Shown here: piece after piece, positions 23,692 to 32,870 of the stretch
Position numbering within the stretch: position 1 is the stretch's first letter
Layout of the letters: each line of letters opens with the position of its first letter
From: Micromonospora sp. CP22
GTDB lineage: Bacteria > Actinomycetota > Actinomycetes > Mycobacteriales > Micromonosporaceae
Reading direction: 5' to 3'
Length of the DNA: 64,000 nt
Assembly (NCBI RefSeq): GCF_009712475.1
Contig: NZ_VCJO01000011.1
Span: forward strand, 62,001 to 126,000
Notes under the pieces: generated by a model
What the model was told of the DNA's origin: nothing
The model's database searches: none
The model's input: only the letters and a program-made list of their open reading frames with translations
Translations under genes and position numbers: made by a program

Positions 23692-23800
23692 AGGCCACGG
23701 GGAAGCACGGGGGACCGACGGGGAACGCGGGGGACTGACGGGGGGAACACGGGGGAACACGGGGGAGCGGGGGAACACGGGGGGGGGAAGCAGGGGTCGG
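23692..23800 (+). repeat. G-rich degenerate tandem repeat
   Basis: About 110 bp after the DUF5995 gene consists of imperfect copies of a ten-base unit, GGGGGAACAC, with variants GGGGGAGCGG and GGGGGACTGA. The top strand has many runs of four or more G, so it could form G-quadruplexes. The whole gap 23624-23953 otherwise contains no gene; its right half is Pro/Arg-type low-complexity sequence. Confidence 0.7.
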
Positions 23801-23953
23801 CCGGCCCGGGGGGTGTCGGCCGGCCCCTGCGGGGTACGCCGCGCCCATGACCGCTGTGTCCCGGCGCCGTCCCGCCGCCCGGCCGCGACCGCGCCCCGCC
23901 ACCCCACCCCGCCCCGCGCGCCCGTCAGACCGCGCCGGTCGGGGAGCCCGGAG

Positions 23954-24367
23954 ATGACCGCCCGGGTATTCGAGTTCCGCTTCGAGTCGCGTTTCCGCAG
24001 GCCACTGGCCTTGATCGGGGTCCGGCCGGACACCGCCTGGGTACGCATCGACGCGGACCATCTGCTGGTCCGGTTCGGGCCGTGGCGGTTGCGTACCGAG
24101 CGGAAGAACGTCGCGGGTACCGAGACCGGTGGTCCGTACCGCTGGTGGCGGGTGATCGGAGCGCACCTGTCCGGCTCCGACACGGGCGTCACCTTCGGCA
24201 CCACCACCGCCGCCGGGCTCTGCGTCCGGTTCGTGCGCCCGGTGCCCGCCCTGCTACCCGGCGGTTGGCCGCGTCATCCCGGGATGACGGTCACCGTTGC
24301 CGAGCCGGCCGAACTGGCCCGAGCGCTGGCCCCACCGACCGGGGCCGACGGGGAGCGGACCGGCTGA
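23954..24367 (+). CDS. Conserved hypothetical protein
   Basis: The 137 aa protein begins [20 protein letters not shown] and is beta-strand rich, with a conserved-looking core [20 protein letters not shown] and [12 protein letters not shown] recognise it as a conserved actinobacterial protein without assigned function. No signal peptide or membrane segment is present. ATG 23954 is chosen because it begins the conserved core and has GGAG just upstream. It precedes an APC permease gene by 86 bp; whether they share a transcript is unclear. Confidence 0.72.
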   Translation: MTARVFEFRFESRFRRPLALIGVRPDTAWVRIDADHLLVRFGPWRLRTERKNVAGTETGGPYRWWRVIGAHLSGSDTGVTFGTTTAAGLCVRFVRPVPALLPGGWPRHPGMTVTVAEPAELARALAPPTGADGERTG

Positions 24368-24453
24368 CCGAGCGACGCGGTCGGGTACCGACCGTCGCGG
24401 ACGGTGGCCCGACCGAGCCACCACGGGTCGTCGACAACGGTGAGGCGGGGGCA

Positions 24454-26544
24454 ATGGGGGACGGTACGACAGCGCGACGAGGCCGGGACCGCCGTCGCCC
24501 GGCGACCGGAGCACCGGAGCCGGGGCTGCGGGCCGCGCGGGATCCCCGGCGCAAGGGGGAACGGGCCGGACGGGCGGTCACCGTCCCGGAGCGGGTGGCC
24601 GTGCCGACCGGCCCGGAGGCATCGGAGAGCCGGCTTCGTCGGTGGTTGCTCGTGCACCGGGTGCAGCCGGTCGGACCGGAGACGGCCGAGGGGCAGAGCC
24701 GGTCGTACCCCTGGTGGCGGGTGATGTGTCTGACCGGCGTCGACTACTTCTCCACCCTGTCCTACCTGCCCGGTATCGCCGTCCTGGCCGCCGGTGCGCT
24801 GTCTCCGGTGGCGACCTTGCTGATCGTGGCGCTGACCCTGTTCGGGATGTTGCCGATGTACCGCCGGGTGGCCCGGGACAGCCCGCACGGCCAGGGCTCG
24901 GTGGCGATGCTGGAGCGGCTGCTGCCGTTCTGGCGCGGCAAGTTGTTCGTACTGGTGTTGCTCGGTTTCGTCGCCACGTCGTGGATCGTCACGATCACCC
25001 TCTCCTCGGCCGACGCCACCGTGCACGTGTTGCAGAACCCGTACCTGCCGGAGTCGTTCGGCGGGACCGGCGTCGCGGTCGGGGTGACCGTGGTCCTGCT
25101 GCTGATCCTCGGCGCGGTCTTCCTGCTCGGCTTCCGGGAGGCGGTGGCGGTGGCCGTCCCGCTGGTGGTCGTGTTCCTCGGACTGAACGCGGTGGTCGTC
25201 GGGGTGTCGTTCGCCGAACTCGCCGGTGACCCCCGCCCGTTGGCCGACTGGACCGCGACGTTGACCGCGGGCGGCGGTCCGGGCCAGGTCGCGCTGACCG
25301 CAGCGCTGGCGTTTCCGCTGCTGGTGCTGGGTCTGTCCGGGTTCGAGACCGGGGTGAGCATGATGCCGCTGGTGGCGGGGGAGGGACGTGACGCACCGGC
25401 CCGGTTGGCCGCCCGGATCCGCAATACCCGGCGGCTGCTCACCACCGCCGCGTTGATCATGTCGGTGTACCTGCTCTCCACCACCTTCGTCACCGCGGTG
25501 CTCATCCCGCCCGAGGCGAACGCCTCGGGCGGCGCTGCCAACGGGCGAGCGCTGGCGTACCTGGCGCACGAGCAGCTGGGTGAGGGGTTCGGCACCGTCT
25601 ACGACGTGAGCAGCGTGCTGATCCTCTGGTTCGCCGGCGCCTCGGCGATGGCCGGGCTGATCAACATCGTGCCGCGTTACCTGCCCTCGTACGGGATGGC
25701 GCCGGAGTGGGCGCGCGCCGTGCGCCCGGTGGTGATCGTCTACACGCTGGTCTGCGTCCTGTTGACAGTCGTGTTCCGCGCGGACGTCGACGCGCAGGCG
25801 GGCGCGTACGCCACCGGGATCCTGGCGATGCTGGTGTCGGCGGCGGTCGCGGTGGCCATCGCCGCCGCCGGACGCCGGCAGCGGCTGGTCGCCGCCGGCT
25901 TCACCCTGCTCACCCTGGTGCTGCTGTACGCGCTGGTGGAGCACGTGATCGCGAAGCCGGACGGGATCGCCATCTCCGGGTTGTTCATCCTCGGCATCAT
26001 CGCCGTGTCGCTGGTGTCCCGGGTGACCCGGACCACGGAGCTGCGGGCGGAGCGGGTCGAGTTCGACGAGACGGCGCGGCGGTTCATCGCCGATTCGGTG
26101 GCCCACGACGGTCGACTGCACGTGATCGCCAACAAGCGGCGCCGCGGGGCGGTCAAGGAGTACACGATCAAGGAGCGGGCGCAGCGAGGGCTGAATCCGG
26201 TCCCCGGGGCGACCGATGTGCTCTTCCTGGAGATCGACGTGGTGGATCCCTCCGGGTTCCGTCACGTGTTGCGGGTCTGCGGCGTTGAGGTGGGCGGTTA
26301 CCGGGTGCTGCGGGCCAGCAGTCCGGCGGTGCCCAACGCCATCGCGGCGATCCTGCTGGCACTGCGGGACGCCACCGGGGTACGCCCGCACGCTCATTTC
26401 GAGTGGTCGGAGGGGAACCCGATCGCGCATCTGCTGCGCTATCTCATCCTCGGTCAGGGGGACACGCCGCCGGTGGTGCGGGAGATCCTGCGCAAGTCCG
26501 AGCCCGACCCGGCCCGCCGTCCGGGTATCCACGTCGGCGGTTGA
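24454..26544 (+). CDS. APC-superfamily amino acid permease
   Basis: The 696 aa protein has about 12 transmembrane segments between residues 90 and 530, starting with [20 protein letters not shown], which is the APC TM1 consensus region. The N-terminal ~80 residues are basic and disordered, and the C-terminal ~150 residues are cytoplasmic ([20 protein letters not shown] onward). TM6-like [20 protein letters not shown] fits cation/amino acid transporters. The substrate is unknown. The ATG at 24454 has GAGGCGGGGG upstream. Confidence 0.86.
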   Translation: MGDGTTARRGRDRRRPATGAPEPGLRAARDPRRKGERAGRAVTVPERVAVPTGPEASESRLRRWLLVHRVQPVGPETAEGQSRSYPWWRVMCLTGVDYFSTLSYLPGIAVLAAGALSPVATLLIVALTLFGMLPMYRRVARDSPHGQGSVAMLERLLPFWRGKLFVLVLLGFVATSWIVTITLSSADATVHVLQNPYLPESFGGTGVAVGVTVVLLLILGAVFLLGFREAVAVAVPLVVVFLGLNAVVVGVSFAELAGDPRPLADWTATLTAGGGPGQVALTAALAFPLLVLGLSGFETGVSMMPLVAGEGRDAPARLAARIRNTRRLLTTAALIMSVYLLSTTFVTAVLIPPEANASGGAANGRALAYLAHEQLGEGFGTVYDVSSVLILWFAGASAMAGLINIVPRYLPSYGMAPEWARAVRPVVIVYTLVCVLLTVVFRADVDAQAGAYATGILAMLVSAAVAVAIAAAGRRQRLVAAGFTLLTLVLLYALVEHVIAKPDGIAISGLFILGIIAVSLVSRVTRTTELRAERVEFDETARRFIADSVAHDGRLHVIANKRRRGAVKEYTIKERAQRGLNPVPGATDVLFLEIDVVDPSGFRHVLRVCGVEVGGYRVLRASSPAVPNAIAAILLALRDATGVRPHAHFEWSEGNPIAHLLRYLILGQGDTPPVVREILRKSEPDPARRPGIHVGG

Positions 26545-26736
26545 GTCGGGCGGCCGGGATCCCGCGACGTAACCCGAGGGTAGATGTGAAGCCGAATGGC
26601 TTACTCATTCACTTATGCCCCGATTCACGCCATGTGTCGCCGTACGGTGGCCTCTGGTGACCGACGCGAGGTCGGTCACCCCGCGCCCGATTCGGTGCGG
26701 CCGTGTTTTGCGCACGCACGAGAGGCAGGAACGCTG
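26545..26736 (+). promoter_or_regulatory. Promoter region of beta-helix protein gene
   Basis: This gap is less GC-rich than its surroundings (AATGGCTTACTCATTCACTT) and contains the inverted repeat GTGACCGAC/GTCGGTCAC near 26657-26679, a candidate operator. No gene was seen in it: the ATG at 26596 only extends the next frame with an implausible N-terminus. Confidence 0.4.
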
Positions 26737-28299
26737 ATGTCCACGTACGAAGGGGGCCGCGGGTCAGCACGACCCGGTCGGCGGTCCCGGTGGTTGCTGG
26801 CCGGTGGCCTGGTGGCGGGCAGCCTGGTGGCCGGAGCGGCGGGCTTGTCCGCCGTCACCGCCTCGGCCGCCGACCGTGACCCGGCGGCGCCGAACCCGGG
26901 CCAGCCTGTAGCCATGTTTCAGCACGACGTGCCAGGAGTCGACGAGTCACCGCGAGGGAAGGACCAGCAGCGCCCGCAGTGGCGGCACGACCCGGGCACG
27001 AATCCGGACCGCGACGGGGCGGCCGACCGGCCGAGTGGTCACCAGGGACGCGCGCGGGACGACACGGTGGTGCCGGTGCCCTGTGACTCCGCCCGGCTCA
27101 TCGCGGCGCTGGTGCGAGCGAACGCCGAGGGTGGCGCCACGCTGCGGCTCGCGGAGAAGTGCACCTACACCTTGACCCACGCGTTCGCGCAGCCCGACGA
27201 GTACGACGGCGGCATCCGCGACGCGCGGGAGGCCGCCGACGCCGCCGAGAACCCCGGTGACGCCGAGGCGCCGCCGCGCAACCCCGCCGACGACAAGGCC
27301 GGCCTGCCGGTGATCTACCACCGGATCACCATCGAGGGCTCCGGCGCGACCATCGTCCGGGGAGTCGACAGCCCCGACTTCCGCTTCTTCACCGTCCGTG
27401 ACGGCGGCGAGTTGACCCTGCGGGACGTGACCCTGCGTAACGGTCGCTCGGCGGCGGAGGGTGGCAGCATCCACATCGTGCACGGTGCCACGGCGGTCGT
27501 CGAGCGGGTCACCGTTCTCGGCAGCACCTCGCTGTCCGCCGAGGGCGGTGGCGGTGGCATCTTCAACGACGGGAATCTCCAGATCAGCGACAGCAAGCTG
27601 ATCGGTAACCGGGCCGCGGGCACCCAGGGCAAGGGCGGGGGCCTGCTCAACGGTGGTGTGATGGTCATGCACCGCACCGAGTTCCGGCACAACAGCGCGG
27701 TCAGCTACGGCGGTGGCCTGGCCAACTTCCGGGCCGCCGGCGACGTCTACTCCTCGGCCTTCGTGCAGAACAACGCCGGGCAGGGCGGTGGGATGGCCAG
27801 CTTCTCCGCCCGGACCAAGGTCTTCGACACACTGGTGGCGCAGAACAGCGCCGAGGTCGGCGGTGGTCTGGCCAACTCGGACGCGGTGCTGGTACTGCGG
27901 CAGCTGACGGTCCGCGACAACATCGCCACCCTCAAGGGCGGCGGTATCTCCACCACCCAGGGTCTGCTGCCGTTGGACGACAGCGTGGTCAGCGGTAACA
28001 CCACGCGCGGCAACGGTGGCGGTATCCACTCCGAGAAGTCGAACCTGCTCGTGCGCGGCAGCGCCGTCAAGGGCAACGCCGCGGTCGGCAAGCGGTCGCA
28101 GGGAGCGGGGCTGTTCGTGACGGCGGGCTCGACCTCGCTCTACCGCAGTCACGTCGTCGGCAACACGTCCACGCTGAAGGCCGGCGGGATCCAGGCCGAG
28201 CGGGCCCAGGTCAAGATCGATGACGAGAGCATCGTCGTCGAGAACAACCCGACCAACTGCGAGGGCAGCAAGGTGCCGGTGGCGCACTGCTTCCGCTGA
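26737..28299 (+). CDS. Exported right-handed beta-helix protein
   Basis: The 520 aa protein has a twin-arginine-like/Sec N-terminus (RPGRRSRWLLAGGLVAGSLV, then AGAAGLSAVTASAAD), so it is probably secreted. An acidic linker follows. From about residue 195 to 500 the sequence repeats short strands with G-G-G-I/L turns and N-rich steps (GGGIFNDGNLQI, GGGLANFRAAG, GNGGGIHSE), the pattern of right-handed parallel beta-helices of pectate-lyase/polymorphic-protein type. No catalytic residues can be named. ATG 26737 has GAGAGGCAGG upstream. The gene ends before a convergent hairpin. Confidence 0.82.
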   Translation: MSTYEGGRGSARPGRRSRWLLAGGLVAGSLVAGAAGLSAVTASAADRDPAAPNPGQPVAMFQHDVPGVDESPRGKDQQRPQWRHDPGTNPDRDGAADRPSGHQGRARDDTVVPVPCDSARLIAALVRANAEGGATLRLAEKCTYTLTHAFAQPDEYDGGIRDAREAADAAENPGDAEAPPRNPADDKAGLPVIYHRITIEGSGATIVRGVDSPDFRFFTVRDGGELTLRDVTLRNGRSAAEGGSIHIVHGATAVVERVTVLGSTSLSAEGGGGGIFNDGNLQISDSKLIGNRAAGTQGKGGGLLNGGVMVMHRTEFRHNSAVSYGGGLANFRAAGDVYSSAFVQNNAGQGGGMASFSARTKVFDTLVAQNSAEVGGGLANSDAVLVLRQLTVRDNIATLKGGGISTTQGLLPLDDSVVSGNTTRGNGGGIHSEKSNLLVRGSAVKGNAAVGKRSQGAGLFVTAGSTSLYRSHVVGNTSTLKAGGIQAERAQVKIDDESIVVENNPTNCEGSKVPVAHCFR

Positions 28300-28397
28300 C
28301 CGCCTCACCGTGCCAGGGGCGCGTCCGGCCGTCGTCCGCGAACCGAGCGGAGTGGCCGGACGTGCCCCCTACGCGTACGACCTCCCGGGACGACCGA

Positions 28398-28423
28398 GGC
28401 CCGTGTCCGACTCGACACGGGCC
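28398..28423. terminator. Bidirectional hairpin between convergent genes
   Basis: GGCCCGTGTC and GACACGGGCC pair perfectly (10 bp) around a 6-base loop. It lies between the end of the beta-helix gene and the end of the small membrane protein gene, so it can serve both. Confidence 0.6.
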
Positions 28424-28438
28424 CGGTTTGCCGGGGGG

Positions 28439-28645
28439 TCACTGAGACGGCTGGGGCAGCTCGCAGTCGACCTTCGGGTTGGCGCCGACGTAGTTCAGGG
28501 GGCCGGCGGCGATGGTCACCAGGATCGTACCGACCTCGGCGCAGTTGGCCTCATCGTCGCTGTAGTAGCCGCGCTGACCGGCGGCGACGGCGCCGATGAC
28601 GAGCCAGATCACCACGAGGACTCCGAATATCGACGTGCCGCGCAT
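28439..28645 (-). CDS. Small single-pass membrane protein
   Basis: The 68 aa protein has one N-terminal hydrophobic helix (IFGVLVVIWLVIGAVAAGQR) and a second weaker segment (VGTILVTIAAGPLNYV). It contains two cysteines flanking the second segment. GGAGGAAACC directly precedes the ATG at 28645, which sets the start over an in-frame codon at 28657. Function unknown. It follows the longer LtrA gene, which lies upstream on the same strand (73 bp gap from LtrA stop to the start). Confidence 0.68.
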   Translation of the reverse strand: MRGTSIFGVLVVIWLVIGAVAAGQRGYYSDDEANCAEVGTILVTIAAGPLNYVGANPKVDCELPQPSQ

Positions 28646-28730
28646 GGTTTCCTCCACGATTCGGGGGTGGGTTGCAAGGTGTGGGCTTTGTACCCAGCCG
28701 CGCCGAGCGGCTAACGGAGGACGGCGTGGC

Positions 28731-29930
28731 CTACGGCGGTGTGGGCAGCTCGGGCGGCCGACCGAGGGTGCGGCGCAGATCGGCGAGCGCCACTGCGGCG
28801 AGCACCAGCATGGCGGCGAGCGACGCGGCCAGTGTGGGCAGGAACAGCACCGCCGGCGCGACAGTCGACAGGGCCAGCACGCCGACCGGCCGCGACGGCG
28901 ACACCCGGTTGAACACCTCGTACTCGAAGAAGGCGCGGCCGGTCAGGAACAGCGCGGGACCGCCCAGGATGACCGCCGCCCAGGCGGCCGGGGTCGGCGT
29001 GGGCAAATCGTGCAGCACCAGTTCGAAGCCCGCCGCGGTGGTGACCACCCCGGCCACCATCAGCAGATGGCTGTACGGGGCGGTGTTGAGGAACCGGGCC
29101 GAATCCCTCGACAGCCGCAGGGCGAGCGGCAACATTTCCCCGGACTTGTGCACGTAGATCCGCCACAGCAACAGGGTGGTGACGAAGGCGAGCAGGAGCG
29201 CGACGGTGTTCTCGGCATGCGCGTGCTCCCGGCTGTAGGCCATGCCGGTGACCAGGATCAGGTCGCCGAGGGCGATGGTGTAGAACTGCTGGTACCGCTC
29301 GGCGAGATGTTCGGCGATCACTCGCAGTTGGCTGCCGGGAACGGTGCCGATCCCGGGCACCGGATAGGCCAGCCGGAGCCCCAGATAGTCGATGCCGACG
29401 GCGAGCAGCCACAGCGCCATCCGGATGTCGTCCGAGGCGAACGCACCGGCGATCCAGGGCACCGCGGAGAGGGCGAACCAGCAGAGGACCCGGATCGCCC
29501 GGCGCTGGATGACCGGGTCGTCGCGCAGCGTCGGCACGAGGATCAGCCCGCGTCCGAGGTGGATGACGACGTACGAGCCGGCGAAGATCAACCCCCGGTC
29601 GCCGAACGCCTTGGGGATCGCGGTGCTCATCATCAGCACGCCGAACATCGCCGCGACGAGCAGCACCTTGATCTCGACGCGGTCAGGGTCGTACAGGTCG
29701 GCGACCAGAGAGGTGAGGGTCCAGGTCCACCAGACGGCGGCCAACAGGATCAGCCCCTGCCCGGCCTGGTACCAGGTGATCTCGCCGGCCAGGTCGCGCG
29801 AGATGAGCGCCAACGCGACGACGTAGACCAGGTCGAAGAAGAGTTCGAGGAGGGTGACCCGGCGTGGGGTGGACGGGCCACGGGTGGGGGGTCGCCGTGG
29901 GCCGCCGGGTTGCTGCTGGGCGAACGACAC
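28731..29930 (-). CDS. ltrA: Low temperature requirement protein A (LtrA)-like membrane protein
   Basis: The 399 aa protein has about ten membrane helices and the LtrA signature at its N-terminus: RVTLLELFFDLVYVVALALI, where the FFDLVYV segment is diagnostic. Another family feature, AEHLAERYQQFYTIALGDLI, is in the middle. LtrA was named from a Listeria cold-growth mutant; its biochemical role is unknown. GTG 29930 is chosen because GGGAG lies about 8 bp upstream; a GTG at 29972 is the alternative. Confidence 0.88.
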   Translation of the reverse strand: MSFAQQQPGGPRRPPTRGPSTPRRVTLLELFFDLVYVVALALISRDLAGEITWYQAGQGLILLAAVWWTWTLTSLVADLYDPDRVEIKVLLVAAMFGVLMMSTAIPKAFGDRGLIFAGSYVVIHLGRGLILVPTLRDDPVIQRRAIRVLCWFALSAVPWIAGAFASDDIRMALWLLAVGIDYLGLRLAYPVPGIGTVPGSQLRVIAEHLAERYQQFYTIALGDLILVTGMAYSREHAHAENTVALLLAFVTTLLLWRIYVHKSGEMLPLALRLSRDSARFLNTAPYSHLLMVAGVVTTAAGFELVLHDLPTPTPAAWAAVILGGPALFLTGRAFFEYEVFNRVSPSRPVGVLALSTVAPAVLFLPTLAASLAAMLVLAAVALADLRRTLGRPPELPTPP

Positions 29931-30090
29931 GGACGGCTCCCGGCAACCGGCGACAGTTCGGCGGACCGGCACGGCCGGCGTACTGACCGTAACCGTGCGT
30001 TCGTCGGTGCGTGCCCTGACCGCCGCCGATCACCGGAAAGACGTACCGGCCGACGCGGGCTTCGCGAGCCCCACGCCGGCCGGTCGGGTG

Positions 30091-30810
30091 TCAGCCCTCG
30101 GCGTCGGCCTGGGCGGCCAGCACCTTCGCCTGCTGGGGCCAGGTGACCAAGCTGGCCGTGGCGCGCAGCCCGGCGCTCTTGATGGTCGCGCGCAGCGCCG
30201 CCTCGTCCAGTTCGGCCAACTGCCGGTAGGTCCGGATCCCCGCGCCGTGCAGCGCCGCCGCCATCTTCGGCCCGACCCCCTGGATCTTGCGGAAGTCGTC
30301 GACATCGGTGCCGGCCGCCGCAGTCGCCGTGGCCGGCTCGGCCACCGCCACGGGCTCGGCCACCACCACGGGCTCGGCCACCACCACGGGCTCGGCCACC
30401 ACCACGGCGGGCTCGGCTGCCGCCACCGGCTCAGCCACGGCGGCGGGCTCGGCCTCCGCCGTGGCGGGCTCGGTCGGTGCGCTGGTGGTCGGCTCGGTCG
30501 CGGCGGAGACCGCCGTGGCCTCCGTGAGGTCCGGCTGCGCGGTCGTGTCCGCCGACGGCTGGTCGAGGGCCGGTGCCGGTTGGACATCAGCCGTGGGTGC
30601 TTCGACGGGCTCACCGGTCGTCGGCTGTTCGGTTACGGTCGGTTCGGTCGCGGCGGTGTCGGCCTCGGCCGCCGCAGTGGTGTCGCTGGTGGTCGCGCCG
30701 CTCGCCGACGCGGGTGGTTCCGTCCGCCGGCGCAGCAGCATCCAGCCCACCGCCAGCCCTGCCAGCAGCGCCACGAGCAGTATCAGCCAGTTCCCGAAGG
30801 ACTCGCCCAC
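30091..30810 (-). CDS. Membrane-anchored helix-hairpin-helix protein with AEPVV repeats
   Basis: The 239 aa protein has an N-terminal membrane helix (WLILLVALLAGLAVGWMLL, residues 8-26). A long disordered Ala/Glu/Thr/Pro/Val linker follows, containing tandem five/six-residue repeats (AEPVVVAEPVVVAEPVAV). The C-terminal ~65 residues are a helix-hairpin-helix domain of the DUF4332/flap-endonuclease-like type (DFRKIQGVGPKMAAALHGAG). Such domains bind nucleic acid or protein; here it would face the cytoplasm from a membrane anchor. Function is unknown. Confidence 0.8.
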   Translation of the reverse strand: MGESFGNWLILLVALLAGLAVGWMLLRRRTEPPASASGATTSDTTAAAEADTAATEPTVTEQPTTGEPVEAPTADVQPAPALDQPSADTTAQPDLTEATAVSAATEPTTSAPTEPATAEAEPAAVAEPVAAAEPAVVVAEPVVVAEPVVVAEPVAVAEPATATAAAGTDVDDFRKIQGVGPKMAAALHGAGIRTYRQLAELDEAALRATIKSAGLRATASLVTWPQQAKVLAAQADAEG

Positions 30811-30994
30811 GGTAACCCTCCCTGAGGTTCACGTCCGGATTCGTCGCGAGAAAAACTCGCCGCAGCTTCGCACACGCGCGGCCGGGGCGACAGGCAGGCC
30901 GGGTAACAGTCCGTACCGGACGCGTGGGGGCTACGGCAGGTGGCCGACCCTGGACACACCGTGCGGTCGGCGGGAGTCGCGGCTGGACACGCCG

Positions 30995-31026
30995 CAGCCC
31001 CGGCACCGTCGCGGGTGCCGGGGCTG
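30995..31026 (-). terminator. Terminator of the leftward polyketide genes
   Basis: CAGCCCCGGCACC and GGTGCCGGGGCTG pair perfectly (13 bp) around a 6-base loop, 10 bp beyond the stop of the FAD monooxygenase gene. Confidence 0.65.
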
Positions 31027-31035
31027 TGATCGGGA

Positions 31036-32385
31036 TCAGTCCTGCTCGCCTCGGTAGGTGTAGAAGTCGTCGACGAACTTGCGTCGCAGCCGGGGGACCC
31101 GGCTGGTGACCCGGAAGTATCCTCTGGCACCGAGGAGCGCGAGCCGCCCGAACACCGGTTGGTACATGCGGTCGTCGCCGCTGGTCCCGCTGCGCCCGAG
31201 CGAGTCGGCGACCCGGGCGAAGCCGTAGGGCACCATCGCCGCCTCGTAGTCGGCCACCGCCTGCACCAGGGTCTTCTCACCGGTGGTGGCGAGGATCAGT
31301 TGCCGCCGCAGCAGGTTCGCGTCGCGCAACGCGGTGTTGGCGCCCACGCCCCGCCCCGGCGTCATGGTGTGGATCGCGTCGCCGAGGAGGGTGACCGTAC
31401 TGCTCTTCCAGGGTGGCACCGGCTCCGAGGTGGACACCCGGATCGGCAGGGCGCTGTCCGGGTCCGCCAGGCTGAGCAGTTGTCGCAGGTGAGGGTGCCA
31501 GTTGGCGGTCAGGTCCAGGGCCACCCGGAGCAACTCCGTACCCCGGCGACTCATCACGTCCGACGGGAACCGACGGGCGGTGCTCCACACCACCAGGTTG
31601 ATGTTGTCGCGGGTGGGGTCGTGGCCCAGCCCCGGCCAGTCGGCGAGCAGTTTCGCGTCGGCCGAGCTGACCTCCGGTTTGAGACGTCCGTCGCGGTCCC
31701 ACTTGAACTCCATCACGTGCAGCACCCCCATCACCCCGCCGGTGCCGAAGATCAGCGAGATGCCCCGCTGCACGGTCTCCGGCAGCAGGGACCGGGTGTG
31801 CTCGGTGAGCGGTACCCGGGTGGCGATGTTGATGGTGCCGGCGTCGCGGATGACGGCGTGCGGCAGATACTGACGCCGCACCGCCGAGTGGGTACCGTCC
31901 GCCGCCACGAGCAAGTCACCGGTGGCGGTCGTGCCGTCGGCGAAGTGCGCGGTGACCGTGCCGTCGTCGTGCTGGTCGTACCGGGTGAAGGTGCGGTCGA
32001 AGTGCACCACGTCCTCCAGGCCGGTCAGCAACACCTGGCGCAGCGTCATCCGGGCGACGGACCGTTCCGTGTCGACCGGGTGGGTGTCCGGCCGCAGCGG
32101 GAAGGACGCCGTGTGGCGCATCTTCTCGCTGAGCACGTTGAAGTAGCGGGGCGAGCGGGCGCAGGTGGCCAGGTAGATCTCGAAGAGCTCCGGCGGCAGA
32201 CAGTCACGCAGGGCCCGACTGCCGGTGGGGCCGATGCCCACCCGGTAGCCGAGTAGTCCCTCGCCCCTGCTCCGGTGTCGCTCGTAGACGTCGACGCTGA
32301 TGCCGGCCCGGCGCAACCCGTGCGCCAGGCAGAGGCCACCGGTGCCCGCGCCGATGACCAGGACGTGCGGTGCTCGGGGTGCCAT
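31036..32385 (-). CDS. FAD-dependent aromatic polyketide monooxygenase
   Basis: The 449 aa protein is a PHBH-fold flavoprotein hydroxylase. It has the Rossmann motif HVLVIGAGTGGLCLAHGLRR (residues 7-26), a DG-type motif LLVAADGTHSAVRRQ near 160, and the GD motif TLLGDAIHTMTPGRGVGANT near 320. The whiE cluster likewise has a divergently placed FAD hydroxylase (ORFVIII) that decorates the spore pigment. It follows the TcmI-type cyclase gene by 12 bp, so both form one leftward operon. It probably hydroxylates the cyclised polyketide; the exact position is unknown. Confidence 0.9.
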   Translation of the reverse strand: MAPRAPHVLVIGAGTGGLCLAHGLRRAGISVDVYERHRSRGEGLLGYRVGIGPTGSRALRDCLPPELFEIYLATCARSPRYFNVLSEKMRHTASFPLRPDTHPVDTERSVARMTLRQVLLTGLEDVVHFDRTFTRYDQHDDGTVTAHFADGTTATGDLLVAADGTHSAVRRQYLPHAVIRDAGTINIATRVPLTEHTRSLLPETVQRGISLIFGTGGVMGVLHVMEFKWDRDGRLKPEVSSADAKLLADWPGLGHDPTRDNINLVVWSTARRFPSDVMSRRGTELLRVALDLTANWHPHLRQLLSLADPDSALPIRVSTSEPVPPWKSSTVTLLGDAIHTMTPGRGVGANTALRDANLLRRQLILATTGEKTLVQAVADYEAAMVPYGFARVADSLGRSGTSGDDRMYQPVFGRLALLGARGYFRVTSRVPRLRRKFVDDFYTYRGEQD

Positions 32386-32397
32386 GTGCCGGCCCGG

Positions 32398-32745
32398 TCA
32401 GCCGGCCACGCGCGGTGCCGGAACGTCCGCGCCGTCCCAGCGGTAGAAGCAGTTGGCGATCGCGTCGCGTGGTGAGCGCCAGGTGGGCAGGTACGGCGAG
32501 GTGTGTGCCGACAGGCGCTCGTTGACCTGTTGGAACAACGGATGGTTACGGGCCGCCGCGAGGGCGTCCGCGCCGACGTCGTCGGTCTCCATGAGGTGTA
32601 CGCACAGGTCGTGCAGGCAGTACAGGGAGCGGTGGCGTACCCCGGTCAGACTGGGCAGCTCGGTCTCGTCGGACTCGGCGAAGATCTGCGCCACGCGCCC
32701 CTCCGCGCCCGGGATGATTCTGCTGACGATGACTAGACGGCTCAT
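32398..32745 (-). CDS. TcmI-family polyketide cyclase (first copy)
   Basis: The 115 aa protein belongs to the TcmI/WhiE-ORFVII cyclase family: SRLVIVSRIIPGAEGRVAQI, FAESDETELPSLTGVRHRSL and the end SPYLPTWRSPRDAIANCFYR. These small ferredoxin-like proteins direct late ring closure of polyketides. It is paralogous to the cyclase at 34084, on the other side of the SARP gene. It starts the leftward operon with the FAD monooxygenase. A pair of 11-bp-spaced SARP-type repeats lies 80 bp upstream. Confidence 0.9.
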   Translation of the reverse strand: MSRLVIVSRIIPGAEGRVAQIFAESDETELPSLTGVRHRSLYCLHDLCVHLMETDDVGADALAAARNHPLFQQVNERLSAHTSPYLPTWRSPRDAIANCFYRWDGADVPAPRVAG

Positions 32746-32826
32746 CGGATCCCTCTCACCGGTGGGTTCGGCCCGGACGGACACCGGGTCTCGGGCCGGC
32801 TGTTTCCCCACCTTGTCGCCCGCGCA

Positions 32827-32842
32827 GTCACCTCTCCGTCAA
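32827..32842 (-). promoter_or_regulatory. SARP-type direct repeats upstream of leftward operon
   Basis: On the plus strand GTCAC (32827-32831) and GTCAA (32838-32842) lie exactly 11 bp apart; on the minus strand they read TTGAC and GTGAC ahead of the cyclase gene. The 11-bp spacing of a GTGAC core is the binding pattern of SARP activators and is shared with the repeats at 33943-34005. Confidence 0.5.
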
Positions 32843-32870
32843 CGACCGGGAGCGCCACGGTGACGCGTCG

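Noticed and set aside
23692-23800. Regular G-rich repeats as a possible CRISPR array
   Set aside because: Units are about 10 bp with no spacers of constant length and no cas gene nearby; it is a simple tandem repeat.
24274-26532. 752-codon minus-strand frame opposite the APC permease
   Set aside because: His/Gln/Arg/Asp-rich shadow with no membrane or domain pattern; the permease on the plus strand is clear.
26596-26736. Earlier ATG that would extend the beta-helix protein by 47 residues
   Set aside because: The extension places a non-hydrophobic segment before the signal peptide; ATG 26737 has a good ribosome site and gives a proper export signal.
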